The notes under the pieces were generated by a model. That model saw nothing but the letters and a program-made list of their open reading frames with translations. It had not been told where the DNA came from and ran no database searches. From positions 1 through 64,000 of the forward strand of contig FMBT01000298.1 in assembly GCA_900095095.1 (NCBI GenBank): a DNA stretch of 64,000 nt, in the 5' to 3' direction. This DNA is from Fragilariopsis cylindrus CCMP1102. Its lineage: Eukaryota > Bacillariophyta > Bacillariophyceae > Bacillariales > Bacillariaceae. The position numbers and the translations under genes are program-made. Below are positions 11,550 through 22,842 of the stretch, piece after piece (the first letter of the stretch is position 1; each line of letters opens with the position of its first letter).

Positions 11550-14500
11550 ATGTCAGATTTTCAAGGCCCTCCGCCGCCGTCTCCATTGACAAATAAGAGG
11601 ACATCATCCTCTTCGTCGTCATCGGCTTACCATCGAAGTTCCTCCTCACTTCCGCCTCCCCCAAACGTCACCCCTCAAAAACTACAACAGCAACAGCAAC
11701 AGCAAATGCAGCAGTCATACTCGACGACGGGCGGCGTCAATAATAGTAATGGCGGTAGTAATACCAATAGCAACTACGCCCAAAATCTAGCACGTAGTAT
11801 GACTATTGACGAAATGAGAACTTTGCATCGACAGGCGATGAACGAAGCCGAGGGCAAACAGACCGAACTACGGTTAGTATTGGCTTCTCGATATAGGGAA
11901 CTTGTTGGTAGTAGTGATGAAGTGACAAAAATGAGAGAACGTTCCCAAGAACTTGACGAATTGGTTTCAGTATTACCGACGCTTATGGAAAAACTTCTAC
12001 GGGAATCGAATTCATCAGTTGCGATGACAACAGTAACAACAGCAGACGGAGACGACATGATTAATGTAGTAGCCGATAACAATAATGATACAGATAGTAA
12101 TGGTAATAATAATACCGTCCTGAAACTTCGTCAACACCTATCCAATCTTCCTCGCATGGTCCATCGGGCTTTGGACAAAAGTAATGTTTACGAAGCGACT
12201 AAATCCCTTATGGAATTATTCCGATTGATCGCTGAACAAACTGATGAATATCCTCTAGCTACAGCATTATCGTCCTCCTTGTCATCGTTATCGTCATCAT
12301 CTGTATCGACGAGGCACGATGATATACTTTTGCAGTCGCAAATGAGAATGACCTTCTTACATGTTCAGACCTTGCCCGTAAAGATTACTCGAATCGCCAA
12401 ACAGATCTTGAACTCGGCTGCATCATTTAGCAACAACGACGACGACAACGATGTCAATGATGTGGTGTTGAATCCGAAATATGGAGCACAGCGATCAGCG
12501 GCGGCACTATCGGCTCTCGATATGCTATCAATACAACAACAACAACAACAACAACAACAACAGAATTCACGATCATCTAACCAACCTCCCGTCGAACTTC
12601 TTGATTTGTACTTTGATTCGAAGGCTAAGCTCTTACGGTCACTTCTCAACCAACTCAACACTACTGGTGCTAATGGAAATAAAGAAGTACGTGCAAGCGT
12701 AGCAAACGACTATGTACCGGGTAGCACCAACAACGCCGAAGAGATTCTTTCAAAGATAGTTCTTATTCTCCAGTACGATATCGTCTTGCACCCCTATCAA
12801 ATATTCATCCTACGAAAGTTCCCTACCAGTAATAGCAGCATAAGTGGTACAAATATGATGGTATCGTTGCCGATGTTCCCGGCAGCTATCGTACAAGCAA
12901 AGGCTTCCAATTTCTTATCGGCTCACCTACCACTGATTCGTACCAAGGTCAAAAGTGTATTAGTTGACATAGCTGGAACGACAGCATCAGCGCTTGGGAA
13001 GATAAGACAATCTCTTTACGATAAAACGGATGGGGTAGAATGTACGGAACATCTTGACGATTCCGATGGAATATGCTCCTGGGACGAAGCCGTCAGTGGT
13101 GTGGTTGATGTCCAGAGTGTATTATTGAGTAGCGGTATTCATGTTGGAGTCGGCGGTACTCCCGTCGAATCTTCCTCTACCGTCACGAAGATGTCGAATG
13201 GTCGTGATCGTGGGTTTTCTTTATGGGCCGTCTTGTTTTCCAATACTTTTTCGTCCCTAGTCCACTCGTTATTGACCAGTTCCTTCCAATCGGTTCATAC
13301 AAAGTTAGTGTCGACGTTGAGACTCTCCTTAACAAATGCGCCTCCCCTACAATCCATTCTCCCACATGAGGCATATCGGAATACTCTCCATATTGCTTCT
13401 CAATTGGACTCAGCTCTCCTGAAAGTTAGTGACGATGCCCACGAATTGTTGGTTCATGCAGAGGAGCGAGTCGAAAGTGAACGGCGTCTACGTCAATCCC
13501 TATACGTGCAAACGTGCGAAATCATGGGTCGATTGATTTGCGAACTTCGTCGTATGCTACTAACGTCCGACAACTACGATGCTGTTAAGCAACTAATTGT
13601 GGGTAGACTTTGTCATTTGCTCAAATTTCGTTTGACAGCACTTTCTACTTTGTTGGATCCAAATTCGTCACCAGCCGTTTTGCACGGTGGAACCACGGGT
13701 ATGATATCGATAATGGAATTATCTTCGGCCTATGAACTAGCAGACGATAACGACGATGGACTCATTACCTTTCAAGAGGCCATGGAAGCTGTAGACAGTG
13801 CCTTTTCAGGAACACAATTCCATGGAGCAGAAATGGTCCGAGAAACTCTACTCTTACCAGCAGCGGGAAGAGATAAGGACATGTCGCTGCAACTATCGAC
13901 TACAGTCAACCCTAAGGCAATCACACCTCAGGATGTAACACTTGATGAATTGACGCTACTGCTAGCTAGGGGTCTTCGTCACGAAAACTCGGGTAGGCAC
14001 AGTGCCTTGGGCGCTATCCAAAATTCGCTGGATAGAATGGTAGAGAGCAGCTTTCAAAATTGGGCCAAAGAAGTTCTCCAACCGTATTCGACCTCTCTAT
14101 CAAAACATACCAAACACTTCATCGACGTTGCGTGCACATCCTCAGAAGAAGAGTACCAGAGAATGTATATATCATCCGAGACACCCTCAAATAGTGAATC
14201 TACCGCAATTATGGTCACCAATGTGTCGCCTCATATTACCAGCTATTTGGTAAACATTTCATTTACTCTAAATCGTTCTGTCTGTCCATCAGATTCCCTT
14301 CTTCCTGTACCTTTCAACGAATATGCAGTAGCCATGGGCGTTGACGGTGCAAAAATTCCTCGTATGATTGATATGATTCGTTGGGCTTTGTTAAGGCAAG
14401 GACTGGAGGCAGTGGCATGTGTGCTTGGTGAACACGTTGGTTCGGCACTCGAAGGTACCACCGACCCTGCTATGAAAGAGAGTGGACCATCTGGAATCGC

Positions 14501-15005
14501 TCAGTTAAAGAATGATCTATCATTTCTTCTTGCTTGCTTCTTTGATCGTAACCAGCATGGGTTTGGTATAGAGGAGTCAATGGATATCACGAAAAAGGAT
14601 CTCCAAAAAATCTTAACCAAAACGGATATTCTGTTCCGTCGAGTTGCTAATGTGAACACGACCCGCGAAATCGAAAGGAAACACGAGTATGTTCTTGAAG
14701 CATGTGACTTGTTCATCTCTTCATTGTTTGGGGAGGATTCGTCGTCGGCTGATCCACTATGCACCTCTGAAGAAACAAACGGGGTATTACCGCGAATGGG
14801 TTCCACACCCCTTTTCCATCCACCACTGGCGTCGTCATGTCGGTTCCCGTTGTTGCCTATCCAAGCCGATCGCACGCTCAGCGGTGTCCAAGCACGTGGA
14901 AAATACAAAGAGAAAGAAGAAAATGATAGTCGCTCTGAGACTGTTGGAAGTGGTGCTGTACGCGCTGGATTCGGTTTCCTTAGTTCTATGCTGAAAACAA
15001 GTTAA
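11550..15005 (+). CDS. COG1: COG complex subunit 1-like protein with EF-hand-like loops
   Basis: COG1 is part of the conserved oligomeric Golgi tether for intra-Golgi retrograde vesicles. The single-exon product is 1151 residues (human COG1 is about 980). After a P/S/Q-rich N-terminus comes the Vps51/COG1-type helix SMTIDEMRTLHRQAMNEAE, then ASRYRELVGSSDEVTKMRERS, which is the basis of the call. A polyQ run lies near residues 330-340. Unusually, residues near 731-742 read DDNDDGLITFQE, a complete canonical 12-residue EF-hand calcium loop. Degenerate relatives occur near 500 (DDSDGICSWDE) and 997 (DRNQHGFGIEES). Calcium control is therefore possible but unproven. The gene converges on the M16 peptidase gene about 100 bp away. 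Confidence 0.78.
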   Translation: MSDFQGPPPPSPLTNKRTSSSSSSSAYHRSSSSLPPPPNVTPQKLQQQQQQQMQQSYSTTGGVNNSNGGSNTNSNYAQNLARSMTIDEMRTLHRQAMNEAEGKQTELRLVLASRYRELVGSSDEVTKMRERSQELDELVSVLPTLMEKLLRESNSSVAMTTVTTADGDDMINVVADNNNDTDSNGNNNTVLKLRQHLSNLPRMVHRALDKSNVYEATKSLMELFRLIAEQTDEYPLATALSSSLSSLSSSSVSTRHDDILLQSQMRMTFLHVQTLPVKITRIAKQILNSAASFSNNDDDNDVNDVVLNPKYGAQRSAAALSALDMLSIQQQQQQQQQQNSRSSNQPPVELLDLYFDSKAKLLRSLLNQLNTTGANGNKEVRASVANDYVPGSTNNAEEILSKIVLILQYDIVLHPYQIFILRKFPTSNSSISGTNMMVSLPMFPAAIVQAKASNFLSAHLPLIRTKVKSVLVDIAGTTASALGKIRQSLYDKTDGVECTEHLDDSDGICSWDEAVSGVVDVQSVLLSSGIHVGVGGTPVESSSTVTKMSNGRDRGFSLWAVLFSNTFSSLVHSLLTSSFQSVHTKLVSTLRLSLTNAPPLQSILPHEAYRNTLHIASQLDSALLKVSDDAHELLVHAEERVESERRLRQSLYVQTCEIMGRLICELRRMLLTSDNYDAVKQLIVGRLCHLLKFRLTALSTLLDPNSSPAVLHGGTTGMISIMELSSAYELADDNDDGLITFQEAMEAVDSAFSGTQFHGAEMVRETLLLPAAGRDKDMSLQLSTTVNPKAITPQDVTLDELTLLLARGLRHENSGRHSALGAIQNSLDRMVESSFQNWAKEVLQPYSTSLSKHTKHFIDVACTSSEEEYQRMYISSETPSNSESTAIMVTNVSPHITSYLVNISFTLNRSVCPSDSLLPVPFNEYAVAMGVDGAKIPRMIDMIRWALLRQGLEAVACVLGEHVGSALEGTTDPAMKESGPSGIAQLKNDLSFLLACFFDRNQHGFGIEESMDITKKDLQKILTKTDILFRRVANVNTTREIERKHEYVLEACDLFISSLFGEDSSSADPLCTSEETNGVLPRMGSTPLFHPPLASSCRFPLLPIQADRTLSGVQARGKYKEKEENDSRSETVGSGAVRAGFGFLSSMLKTS

Positions 15006-15107
15006 AACGAGTTAATAAACAACTCTTGTTCCTACTATTTTAGCCAAAAATTATATTATGCTAGCGAGTCTTCGTCATTTTTTAATGTCTACTGCACGTA
15101 TCTATGC

Positions 15108-18100
15108 TTACAGTGTCGCACTATTTTGACGAAAGATTTCGATGTCGTCAATTCCTAGTAATGATCCAGACGACTTGTTCGTTGATGCGGAACTAGGTGT
15201 ATACCCGGTTGACTTTGGTGGAAGAGGAGCAGACGTAGCACCAACTTGAGGAATCATTTCTGTGGTGATCACACGACGGCCGTCTTTTAGGTAAATTTGA
15301 TCCCAAAAACCTAAGATATCCTCCGTGGTGAGATCTAATAGTGCAGCAACATCACGCTGTGGGCGATCAAATTGCAACCGCCCACTAGCTATCTCGGCCC
15401 AGTTGCGGGTTGCTTCGGTAGCAAGCTGCTTATCAGGTTCCGTCTTCCTATCAATAAGGGATTTAACATATACCGCAAGTTTTGCTTCATCAATTTTCTC
15501 CAGAAATTTAGGACGAATAGTGTCCAAAAACTTCTTAATCTCATTCGTCAACTTCTCATTTTTGGCTGTGCTTGACTGAACAATGAATCCCAAAGTCTGC
15601 GTCTTTCCTACTGGACGAACTCCACAGTTGACAATGTACCCAAGCTGCTGACGAGTTCGGAGCTCCTCATAAAATGGTTCTGCAACAACAGCCCCAATAA
15701 GTTCCATCATGACATGCTCCTTTGGATCTTCGGACAAACTTTGAATAGCGACATACGAAGCGGCATTGCTATTCTCCGCATTGGGCTCTGACCCATGCAA
15801 AAAAATATGCATTGATGACATGGGGAATGTTAGTAGATTAGAAGAGAAAAATGAGATCAAACAATGTATGGTATGGACGAGGAGTGCTACACATGTGCGT
15901 AGATTATTGACAATCACTTACCTGAGATGACCAACCGAGTTCCCATCGATCCAGCCGAACTCTCCGGTATTGGTAAAGGGACAAGTTCAGCTGGAATTTC
16001 GGTAGCAGAAATGGGTTTGAATGCAAGTGCCTTGTCAATCGTCGAGACCAATGCTTTTGCCTGGTTTTCATCAACATTTCCTTGTACTAATGCGATACCT
16101 TTACCCGAAGACCAAACAGAACCCACATATGATATCAGTTCAGGAAGAGTTACTTTCTTTGTAGCTTCTAGCAGCTCCTGATTGTTGTATTGGTATCCAG
16201 GTGGCTGCAGCATTAGTTGGGAATAGTATGCACAATGAGAATATGGCTGTTAATGAAGCAATAAGAATAAAAACGGGACAAAAAGAATTGCATACACAAG
16301 TGTTAGGAAAAAATTAAACTAGAATATAGTGCAAACAAATATAGTCCATCTTCGTCCACAAATGATCGTACCTGTTTCACATCAAAACCCTAATACACAC
16401 CAATCGTCGGCAGAAAAATGAGAACGGATGATGTTTGTGAGATAGAGAGCTAAATGGGTTTAAAGAGAAAGCCACTTGATATTTTTTGTTGCATGCTCGT
16501 CAAACGTGATTGTACTTACTGCAAAACTTCTGATTAGAAGGTCTTGGTACCGATCAAACTCGGCCTCGTCCTTCGGTAAAATGTTCTTCAAATTCGTTGT
16601 AATCTGTTTAGTTACGTATTTTGCGAAGTCTTCAAGTTTATCGTTATATCCTCCAAACGTTAAGCGAACTCCGCGAGGGACAATTCTAACATCATAGGTG
16701 AGTCCAGCAAGTCCCGCGTCGTAAGCATATTCTCCAAGTTTATCCGCTACGCAAAATTCGTACATATTAGAGAGTGCTGCCGATTTTACTGAAGAGTATA
16801 CCTCCTTTGTCAGTAGCTCAAAGATGACAAAGGCCTTGGGTTGTCCAAATTTGTCGTCTGGCTTGTAGTATACTGTCCATCGTCCATCAGGTCCATCGTC
16901 GCGTATGATTTTTGGAGGAGGAATTGGAACCATCCGCTCCTCAAATGTACGTTGACGTTGAACATTACTGGTCTGAGGAGGTGGAAATTTCAATTTCAGT
17001 CCTTTTTCGGACGGAATAAAGGGATTGATTTTTGGAAAGGCAATTCCAAGATCTTTCACATTTGTAGGATTTTTCCATCTTAAAGTAGTAGAAACTGGAA
17101 CAGGATCAGCTCGATAATCGGTCCCGTACCAGAATTCCTTTTGGTTTGTTTGTCCTTTGAAAGACTTTGATAAAATTGTGTACAATGCATTGTCAACTGT
17201 CAGATTATCGACAAATTCTGAAACGAGCTTCGTGGTGAAACTTAATTGTCCCGTCGAATCAAATGACGTCCTAGGTTTGCTGGAAGAAACAAGAGTAAAA
17301 TCATCCTGGCCTAAGGCAAGTCGACGAGGACCGGCAACAGAAAGAGACGGAGGTATTTTTGTAAGGAGGAAGATAAAGACTGTACATAACTGCTTACACC
17401 ACCTTTGGATGCGAATCTCCAACCAAGCTCCTCCAACTGCAAGACTTCATTGAATATGTACTTTGGAATAATATTATCTCGAAGCATGCTGATGACTGAA
17501 AATATTGATTCTATAATCTCGTCGACCTTTTCTAATCCTAATCTTGTTAATGCCACCGTAACTTCGAAGGTTTCAAAGTCAGAAAGATCTGATTCACTAC
17601 CAGAAGCTATAGAGTTAACCCAACCTTTTCCTTTTAGATACGACAAAAGAGATCCTGGACCCTCGTGTCCTATGACATGACCAACATATGTTGACTGTTT
17701 TGTCAGTAAAGCTTCTGTATGTTCGTTTTCATCCTTATATAATATTGGAAACGTTATAGTTACCTGGCGCAAATCACTGACGGGGACAATCTTGACAATA
17801 TTCCCGAACGATGGAATTATACTTTTCTCTGCATCATAGGGTGGAACAATTCGCTTCCATGCATCTTCTGGTGGGTTTGTTTTTCGATTTGGAATATTAG
17901 AGAAGGCACCGTGTGTCATCTTTTTCAGTGTTTCGATAGACTGAGGTCCAACAACCGCTAACGTCATTTGGTCCGCACTGTAATATTTGTTATAGAACTC
18001 AATAAGTGATTGACGTAAATCCAATCCTTTCTTCTTCGTCTCATCTAATAACGTCTTTTTGTTCCCGGTGAAGAATTTAGAATGAGGATGATCTGGATTC

Positions 18101-18927
18101 TGTCGTGCTTTATTGATTTGATATATCCTAAAACCATCCGATTGTAAATTTTTAGAATTTTCACTTTCAATCGCATTCAATTCTCGTCCTGTTGCGTTTT
18201 CAGTAAATAGAGGTGAAGTGAAGAAGGAACCAAATCGTTTGAGTCCCTCATTTAGTTTTTCATCGGCTTCGGCTTGGAGTGTAAAGTAATAGCATGTATT
18301 CTCTGATGCCGTGTATGCATTAGAAGAACCTCCATTGGCCGATAGGAATTCTTCAAAGGAATTTTCATTAGGATATTCTTTGGTACCTAAAAATAACATA
18401 TGTTCGTTGAAATGGGCTAGACCGGGGATATCATTGGGATCGCTCGTAGCACCGACATGAACATCCATTGCACATCCTGCCTCGGTGGAAGATGGATCGG
18501 AACAATATATTACTCGTAATCCGTTCTCCAAAATTTCTACTGTATAATCACGTTTATCGGGTGGAGGTTTCATTACATTGATATTCGACCAATCGGCAGC
18601 AATATCGGCGACACTGCTTGAGGTTTCGTCTGTTGTGACAGCAGCCTGAGCCGGTGACGGCATCAGTGGGAGAAGAGTCGATCCAGAAGCTACCAACATA
18701 GCACGTAGAAGTTGTCGCCTCGTCGAACTTTCGGTACCAGCATCATCTATATTGAAGTGGGCGGGGGTGCGTGTTGTCGTCGTTGTCGTCGTCGTCGCAT
18801 GACAAGTAGCCTTCCCACTATGGGTCGGAAGCACAAATGAATTGACAATATCACATGATATAGTCAGTACCACCAGGACCAGGACCCAGACTTTACAAAT
18901 CATTGTAACTCGTATCCCAAATGTCAA
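15108..18927 (-). CDS. M16 metallopeptidase (insulinase/pitrilysin family), predicted thylakoid-lumen targeted
   Basis: A zinc peptidase of the insulysin type, about 1120 residues. Exons on the minus strand: 18927-16520, 16204-15922 and 15787-15108, with matching phases. The inverted zinc motif is HFNEH in the stretch GLAHFNEHMLFLGTKEYPNE, with a downstream glutamate-rich helix (NAIESENSK). The C-terminal repeat carries ELRTRQQLGYIVNCGVRPV, typical of insulysins. The N-terminus has a hydrophobic signal, then NSFVLP (plastid-type cleavage region), then STRRQLLRAMLVASG...SPAQA|A, a twin-arginine lumen signal. One frameshift near 17350-17356 breaks the first exon between SSLQKY and PPSLSVAG. It looks like a missing C in TACCTCC and may be an assembly error. 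Confidence 0.9.
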
Positions 18928-19573
18928 TCGAAATAGAAAAATACTCTAGTGTTATTTGTTATATCGGCTTGTAGTAGAAGTGGGTGTTGTTACTCTCTTC
19001 TATTCCTATGGTTGATGTGATTGTGTAGAAGGCAAATGTAAAGATCCCTGTACATGCCGACATGCCGACAACAACAAAAATTAACAGCCTTCTGTGATTA
19101 AAGATTAAATGAATGAATGAATCATCCAGAAATCAATCAATCGATCATCATGCGTGTCAATCGCGCGTGACTGAGAAAGTGTTGGTTGAATAAAAAATAA
19201 AAATATATAATATACTACTTCAAGTAAAGTAATTTAGTATAGTTATGCCAAGATAAATGTCACTAAGACGTGAAGGAAGGCACCGGAGATTGTTGCTACC
19301 AAGGTGAAGAAGTGTAGTGGTACTGTAGTGATCGTATCATACAAAGAAGAAGGAGAGGAAGAAAATAACAATAGTCAAAGATTAATTACACTAGAGCTGT
19401 ATAATCGTAATAATATGTTGTTTGTTTGTTTGAGCAGAGACAGAGACAGATCCACATTCTATATAAGTATGTATTTTATTTTATTTTCTTATAGCATAAT
19501 ATGTTTGCTCCTTGACTTTAATTACTGTATATTGATTTTAACTTTAATTAGTGTATATAGATTTAAGTTTTAG
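18928..19573. other. intergenic, no gene seen
   Basis: This spacer holds the M16 promoter on its left and the 3' flank of the ERD2-like gene on its right. Short open frames on the plus strand (19304-19573) lack any conserved feature. Confidence 0.5.
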
Positions 19574-20477
19574 TTAGACGATTCCCATCCCTCCTCCTCC
19601 GTGAGATGGTAGCACCAGAGGCGTAGCATTTTTCACAGCTAGATAATAGTACCAGAAAAAATCCAACATCATAATAATTTGTACAGCCAGAGAAAATAGG
19701 GCTAAGTATCCAGGTAATTTGGATCCAGATGCATCGGCAAGCTCATGGTAACTGTATATCCAAAAGAGGAATTCCATAACACGACCAAAACCAAGTGCGA
19801 AGACGAAATGTGCAGTAAGGAGTTCAACGACACCCGAGGACTGTTTTTGGAACATGTATAATTGTGGTAATAATGCAGCTGATTCAAGGTACATTGCATA
19901 GGTCCACGCAGTATCACTAATAAAATCAGCATTTAAATTTGGATGAACAATAATGGCCAAAAGTAGAATAGGAGCGGCCAAGTAGACCGCACCCGTACCA
20001 GGCGGTACTAATAATTCTCCAAATTTATCCAATTCTGCTTGGTACGTATGTTTAAAAGGAACCATACATGCGTATAGGGCAAGTGAGGCCAGAACCAATG
20101 ACATACCCTCTACAAAATGGTATAGCCAATCTCCTGATTTATCGTATGGAAGATACCCCTCGTGACGGATGATGGATGTTAAACGAAAAAAGAAGACGAT
20201 AACATAAAGTTGTAATGTCTTAATTGAAACACCCGTCGCTCGTTGACTTTTGAATGTTTTCAAATTCAGAATACCAAACCCAAATGTTCGTGCCATACCA
20301 CCATATGTCATTAGAAATGAAAAATCTCCACCCGACATCATGAAGTAAACGAAGAGTGATGCTGAAAAAAATCCAGCCCACATAAGGACATTCGCATTTA
20401 AAGCCTGTACGGCAATACTCTTTTTGCCTCCACGTTTACCCTCATCTTTATCAGCCCCAGTCTAAATTTTTGTGTAT

Positions 20478-20509
<32 letters not shown>

Positions 20510-21102
20510 TTGTTTATTTTTTTGATACAAAAAGAAGGCGATGAGAAACGACATGTTCGTCACAAAGAAGTGTAATGTGTATTAAAATTGAAAAAAAAAG
20601 TTTCCTCCGATATTTAATTTCTTTTGTAGGGAGAAAAATAATAAATTATTATATTTTGGTCAACAAGATTCCGTCATGCGTTAAAATAGTGCGATAATGC
20701 CTAGTATTTTTGAATCAAGAACGGAATCTTGTGAATCACGGATTGATAAAGATTCATTCCATCATTTCATTTATGACCATTATGACTCCGACCCAAAAAA
20801 AAAGCAACAAACAAAATTAAAATAGTTGTAATTTAGAAACTTACCGAATAATTATCTGGAGCACCACCCCCATAGGCACCATAAGAATCTTGACCACCTG
20901 ATGAACCGTATGAATCTCCTCCACCAGATGATGCACCACCGTAACTTTGGCCGTACGAAGGGGCTGCATATCCGCCTCCACCACCCTGAGAATTACCGTA
21001 ACTGGCACCACCAGCACCTGCGCCGCCGCCGCCACCACCGTAACCGGTATTGGCGTTGGCATTGGCATTGAAACCATGTCGACCGTATGGTCCGTCTGAC
21101 AT
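19574..21102 (-). CDS. ERD2/KDEL-receptor-family membrane protein with Gly/Tyr-rich N-terminus
   Basis: ER-lumen-protein-retaining receptors retrieve HDEL/KDEL proteins from the Golgi. Two exons: 21102-20845 (phase 0) and 20461-19574, giving 381 residues. Exon 2 encodes a seven-helix protein with TYGGMARTFGFGILNLKTFKSQRATGVSIKTLQLYVIVFFFRL, which resembles the SxxGxSxKTQxLY region of ERD2. Later come YMFQKQSSGVVELLTAHFVFALGFGR and FFWYYY, also family-like. Exon 1 adds about 85 residues rich in Gly, Tyr, Ser and Asn (SYGGASSGGGDSYG), absent from classical KDEL receptors. It may be an ERD2-related protein rather than the true receptor. The intron carries a TG dinucleotide run. Confidence 0.85.
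20470..20512. repeat. TG dinucleotide microsatellite in intron
   Basis: A run of mostly TG dinucleotides lies inside the single intron of the ERD2-like gene, about 10 bases beyond the acceptor side of exon 2. Confidence 0.9.
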
Positions 21103-21617
21103 ATTGACTGTGTGTGTGTGTGTGTTTTTGTGTTCTACTAACTTTCTATTATTTTATAAATACTAATAATGGTCGTGGAACAGTTAGCGAAATTGATTTT
21201 TTAAATTGTGGGTATTCGATGTCAATAAAATTCCCAGTTTTTACTATGAGCAGAACGCACGAGCTAACAACACGCGTGATTTTCTTTGTTTAATTAACGA
21301 ACAGTCTGTACATTCGTTTGATTGCCTGATTTTAGATTTCACAATGGAGATCCGCGCAGAGGACTAAAAAAGATAATAAAGGCGATTCACAAAGATTACA
21401 AATCATTTATCATTATTGACAGGGTCACACCAAACACACACACCACCTTTACCATTAATTGTACAACCAATCAGAGAAGCTTCAAGCTATCACGATTTAT
21501 GATAAGAATAAAAGTGGACACACACCCTAACACCACGAAAATCGACTAGCACAAGAAAGGAAAGAATGATGCCATAGCCTATCCAAGTTAGGAGGAGTTA
21601 CTGCTAATCTTTTTTTT
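21103..21617. promoter_or_regulatory. divergent intergenic region (ERD2-like / rhomboid)
   Basis: This 515-bp spacer separates divergent genes and should hold both promoters. A short TG run occurs at about 21109-21124. No other element is recognised. Confidence 0.45.
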
Positions 21618-22214
21618 ATGAATAATAGATCTACAGATGCGTTGAGGCAACTTCCGCCTGCTACGTTGGGTGTAATAACAATATGTGTATTCCTTTTTAT
21701 TATTCAAATGACAATGACTTGGGATATACAACTTTTTACAATGTGTCCACGACTTATTTTATTTATGAATGAATATTATCGAATATTTACTTCAGTATTC
21801 TTCCATGCAAATCTTATGCATATTGGAATGAATATGTTATCAACGTCAACTATTAGTACGGTCCTTGAAAAGCGAATTGGAACATTACGACTTATAGTTT
21901 CAATCTGGTGGTCAATATTATTAACATCTACAATCTACATCATAATTGCATATACAGCATACATAATCTTTGGGTACGATACATGGATGTATCAGCATTC
22001 AATTGGATTTTCAGGTATCATCTTCCATCTAAGTGTATTAGAAAGTTATTTACATCCTGGACAACGAAGTGTATTTGGATTTTTCTCGGTTCCGTCATTC
22101 GTCTATCCATGGGCACTGTTATTGATATTGCAATTAATAATGCCCAATCTTTCCTTTTTAGGACATTTATCAGGAATCCTTACTGGTAGTCTGAATACTA
22201 TGGTTTTGGGATAG
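21618..22214 (+). CDS. rhomboid intramembrane serine protease
   Basis: Rhomboids cleave transmembrane substrates inside the bilayer. The 198-residue product has about six membrane helices. It shows the HxxxxHxxxN element in FFHANLMHIGMNML (His63, His68, Asn72), the nucleophile motif IGFSG (Ser132) and the catalytic His in FLGHLSG (His183), so the dyad is complete. It is close to the minimal six-helix core. The frame ends at TAG 22212-22214. A further open frame in the same register at 22398-22709 could be a C-terminal tail reached by splicing, but I could not place a convincing intron. Confidence 0.93.
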   Translation: MNNRSTDALRQLPPATLGVITICVFLFIIQMTMTWDIQLFTMCPRLILFMNEYYRIFTSVFFHANLMHIGMNMLSTSTISTVLEKRIGTLRLIVSIWWSILLTSTIYIIIAYTAYIIFGYDTWMYQHSIGFSGIIFHLSVLESYLHPGQRSVFGFFSVPSFVYPWALLLILQLIMPNLSFLGHLSGILTGSLNTMVLG

Positions 22215-22842
22215 ATTTTTATTTTTGAGTGATTCTTTCTTAATAGAAATCGAATCGTTACCAATGATGAGAAGATTGGTTTCATTGGATAATTTTGTTC
22301 CAACGTCCATTTCCACACAACAAGCACTCCGTAGTAGTAGTAATATAGTAGTAGTGCAGATTGGTCATCAACATCATCATCATCATCATCATCGTCGTTG
22401 TTCCAATCAATACGAAAAGTATTAAATATCATCTTCAAGTTTTTTCGTGACTTACTTGAAACGATACTGGTTTGCATTTGTGGTCGTAACTACCGGTTGG
22501 CGAATTCGAACAATTTTCGTTTTTGGGAACGACTAACGTTACGACGACATTCGAGTAATAATAATAATAATAACGAAAACGAAAACAACAATATTATAGA
22601 ATGTGGTATTATTCGACCTCCTGAATTTTATGAAGGCAATGATTTATTAGATAAGGAAAAAAATATTGCCTCCCAGGAACGTGAGCCAATTCTTTCTCGA
22701 ATCGTTTGATTTTCGATTCAATCACTTGGGAGATTATTCTTGAATCAAATGAATCATTTCGAGGTTATCGCTAATGAGCTAAAAAAGACAATAGATAATA
22801 ATGAATAATACCAGATGATTGATAATTTTAACAATTTTTCAG
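22215..22842 (+). other. possible C-terminal exon of the rhomboid gene, or unrelated open frames
   Basis: Downstream of the rhomboid stop are two overlapping plus-strand open frames. The one at 22398-22709 ends in a hydrophilic tail (IRPPEFYEGNDLLDKEKN...). It contains AAT repeats encoding polyAsn. It has no recognised domain. Whether it is transcribed with the rhomboid gene is unclear. Confidence 0.25.

Noticed and set aside
19304-19573. Plus-strand open frame opposite the ERD2-like 3' flank
   Set aside because: Low-complexity translation and no conserved feature; likely chance in AT-rich DNA.
22398-22709. Confident C-terminal exon of the rhomboid gene
   Set aside because: Same register as rhomboid, but no convincing donor and acceptor pair could be read; kept only as a possibility.
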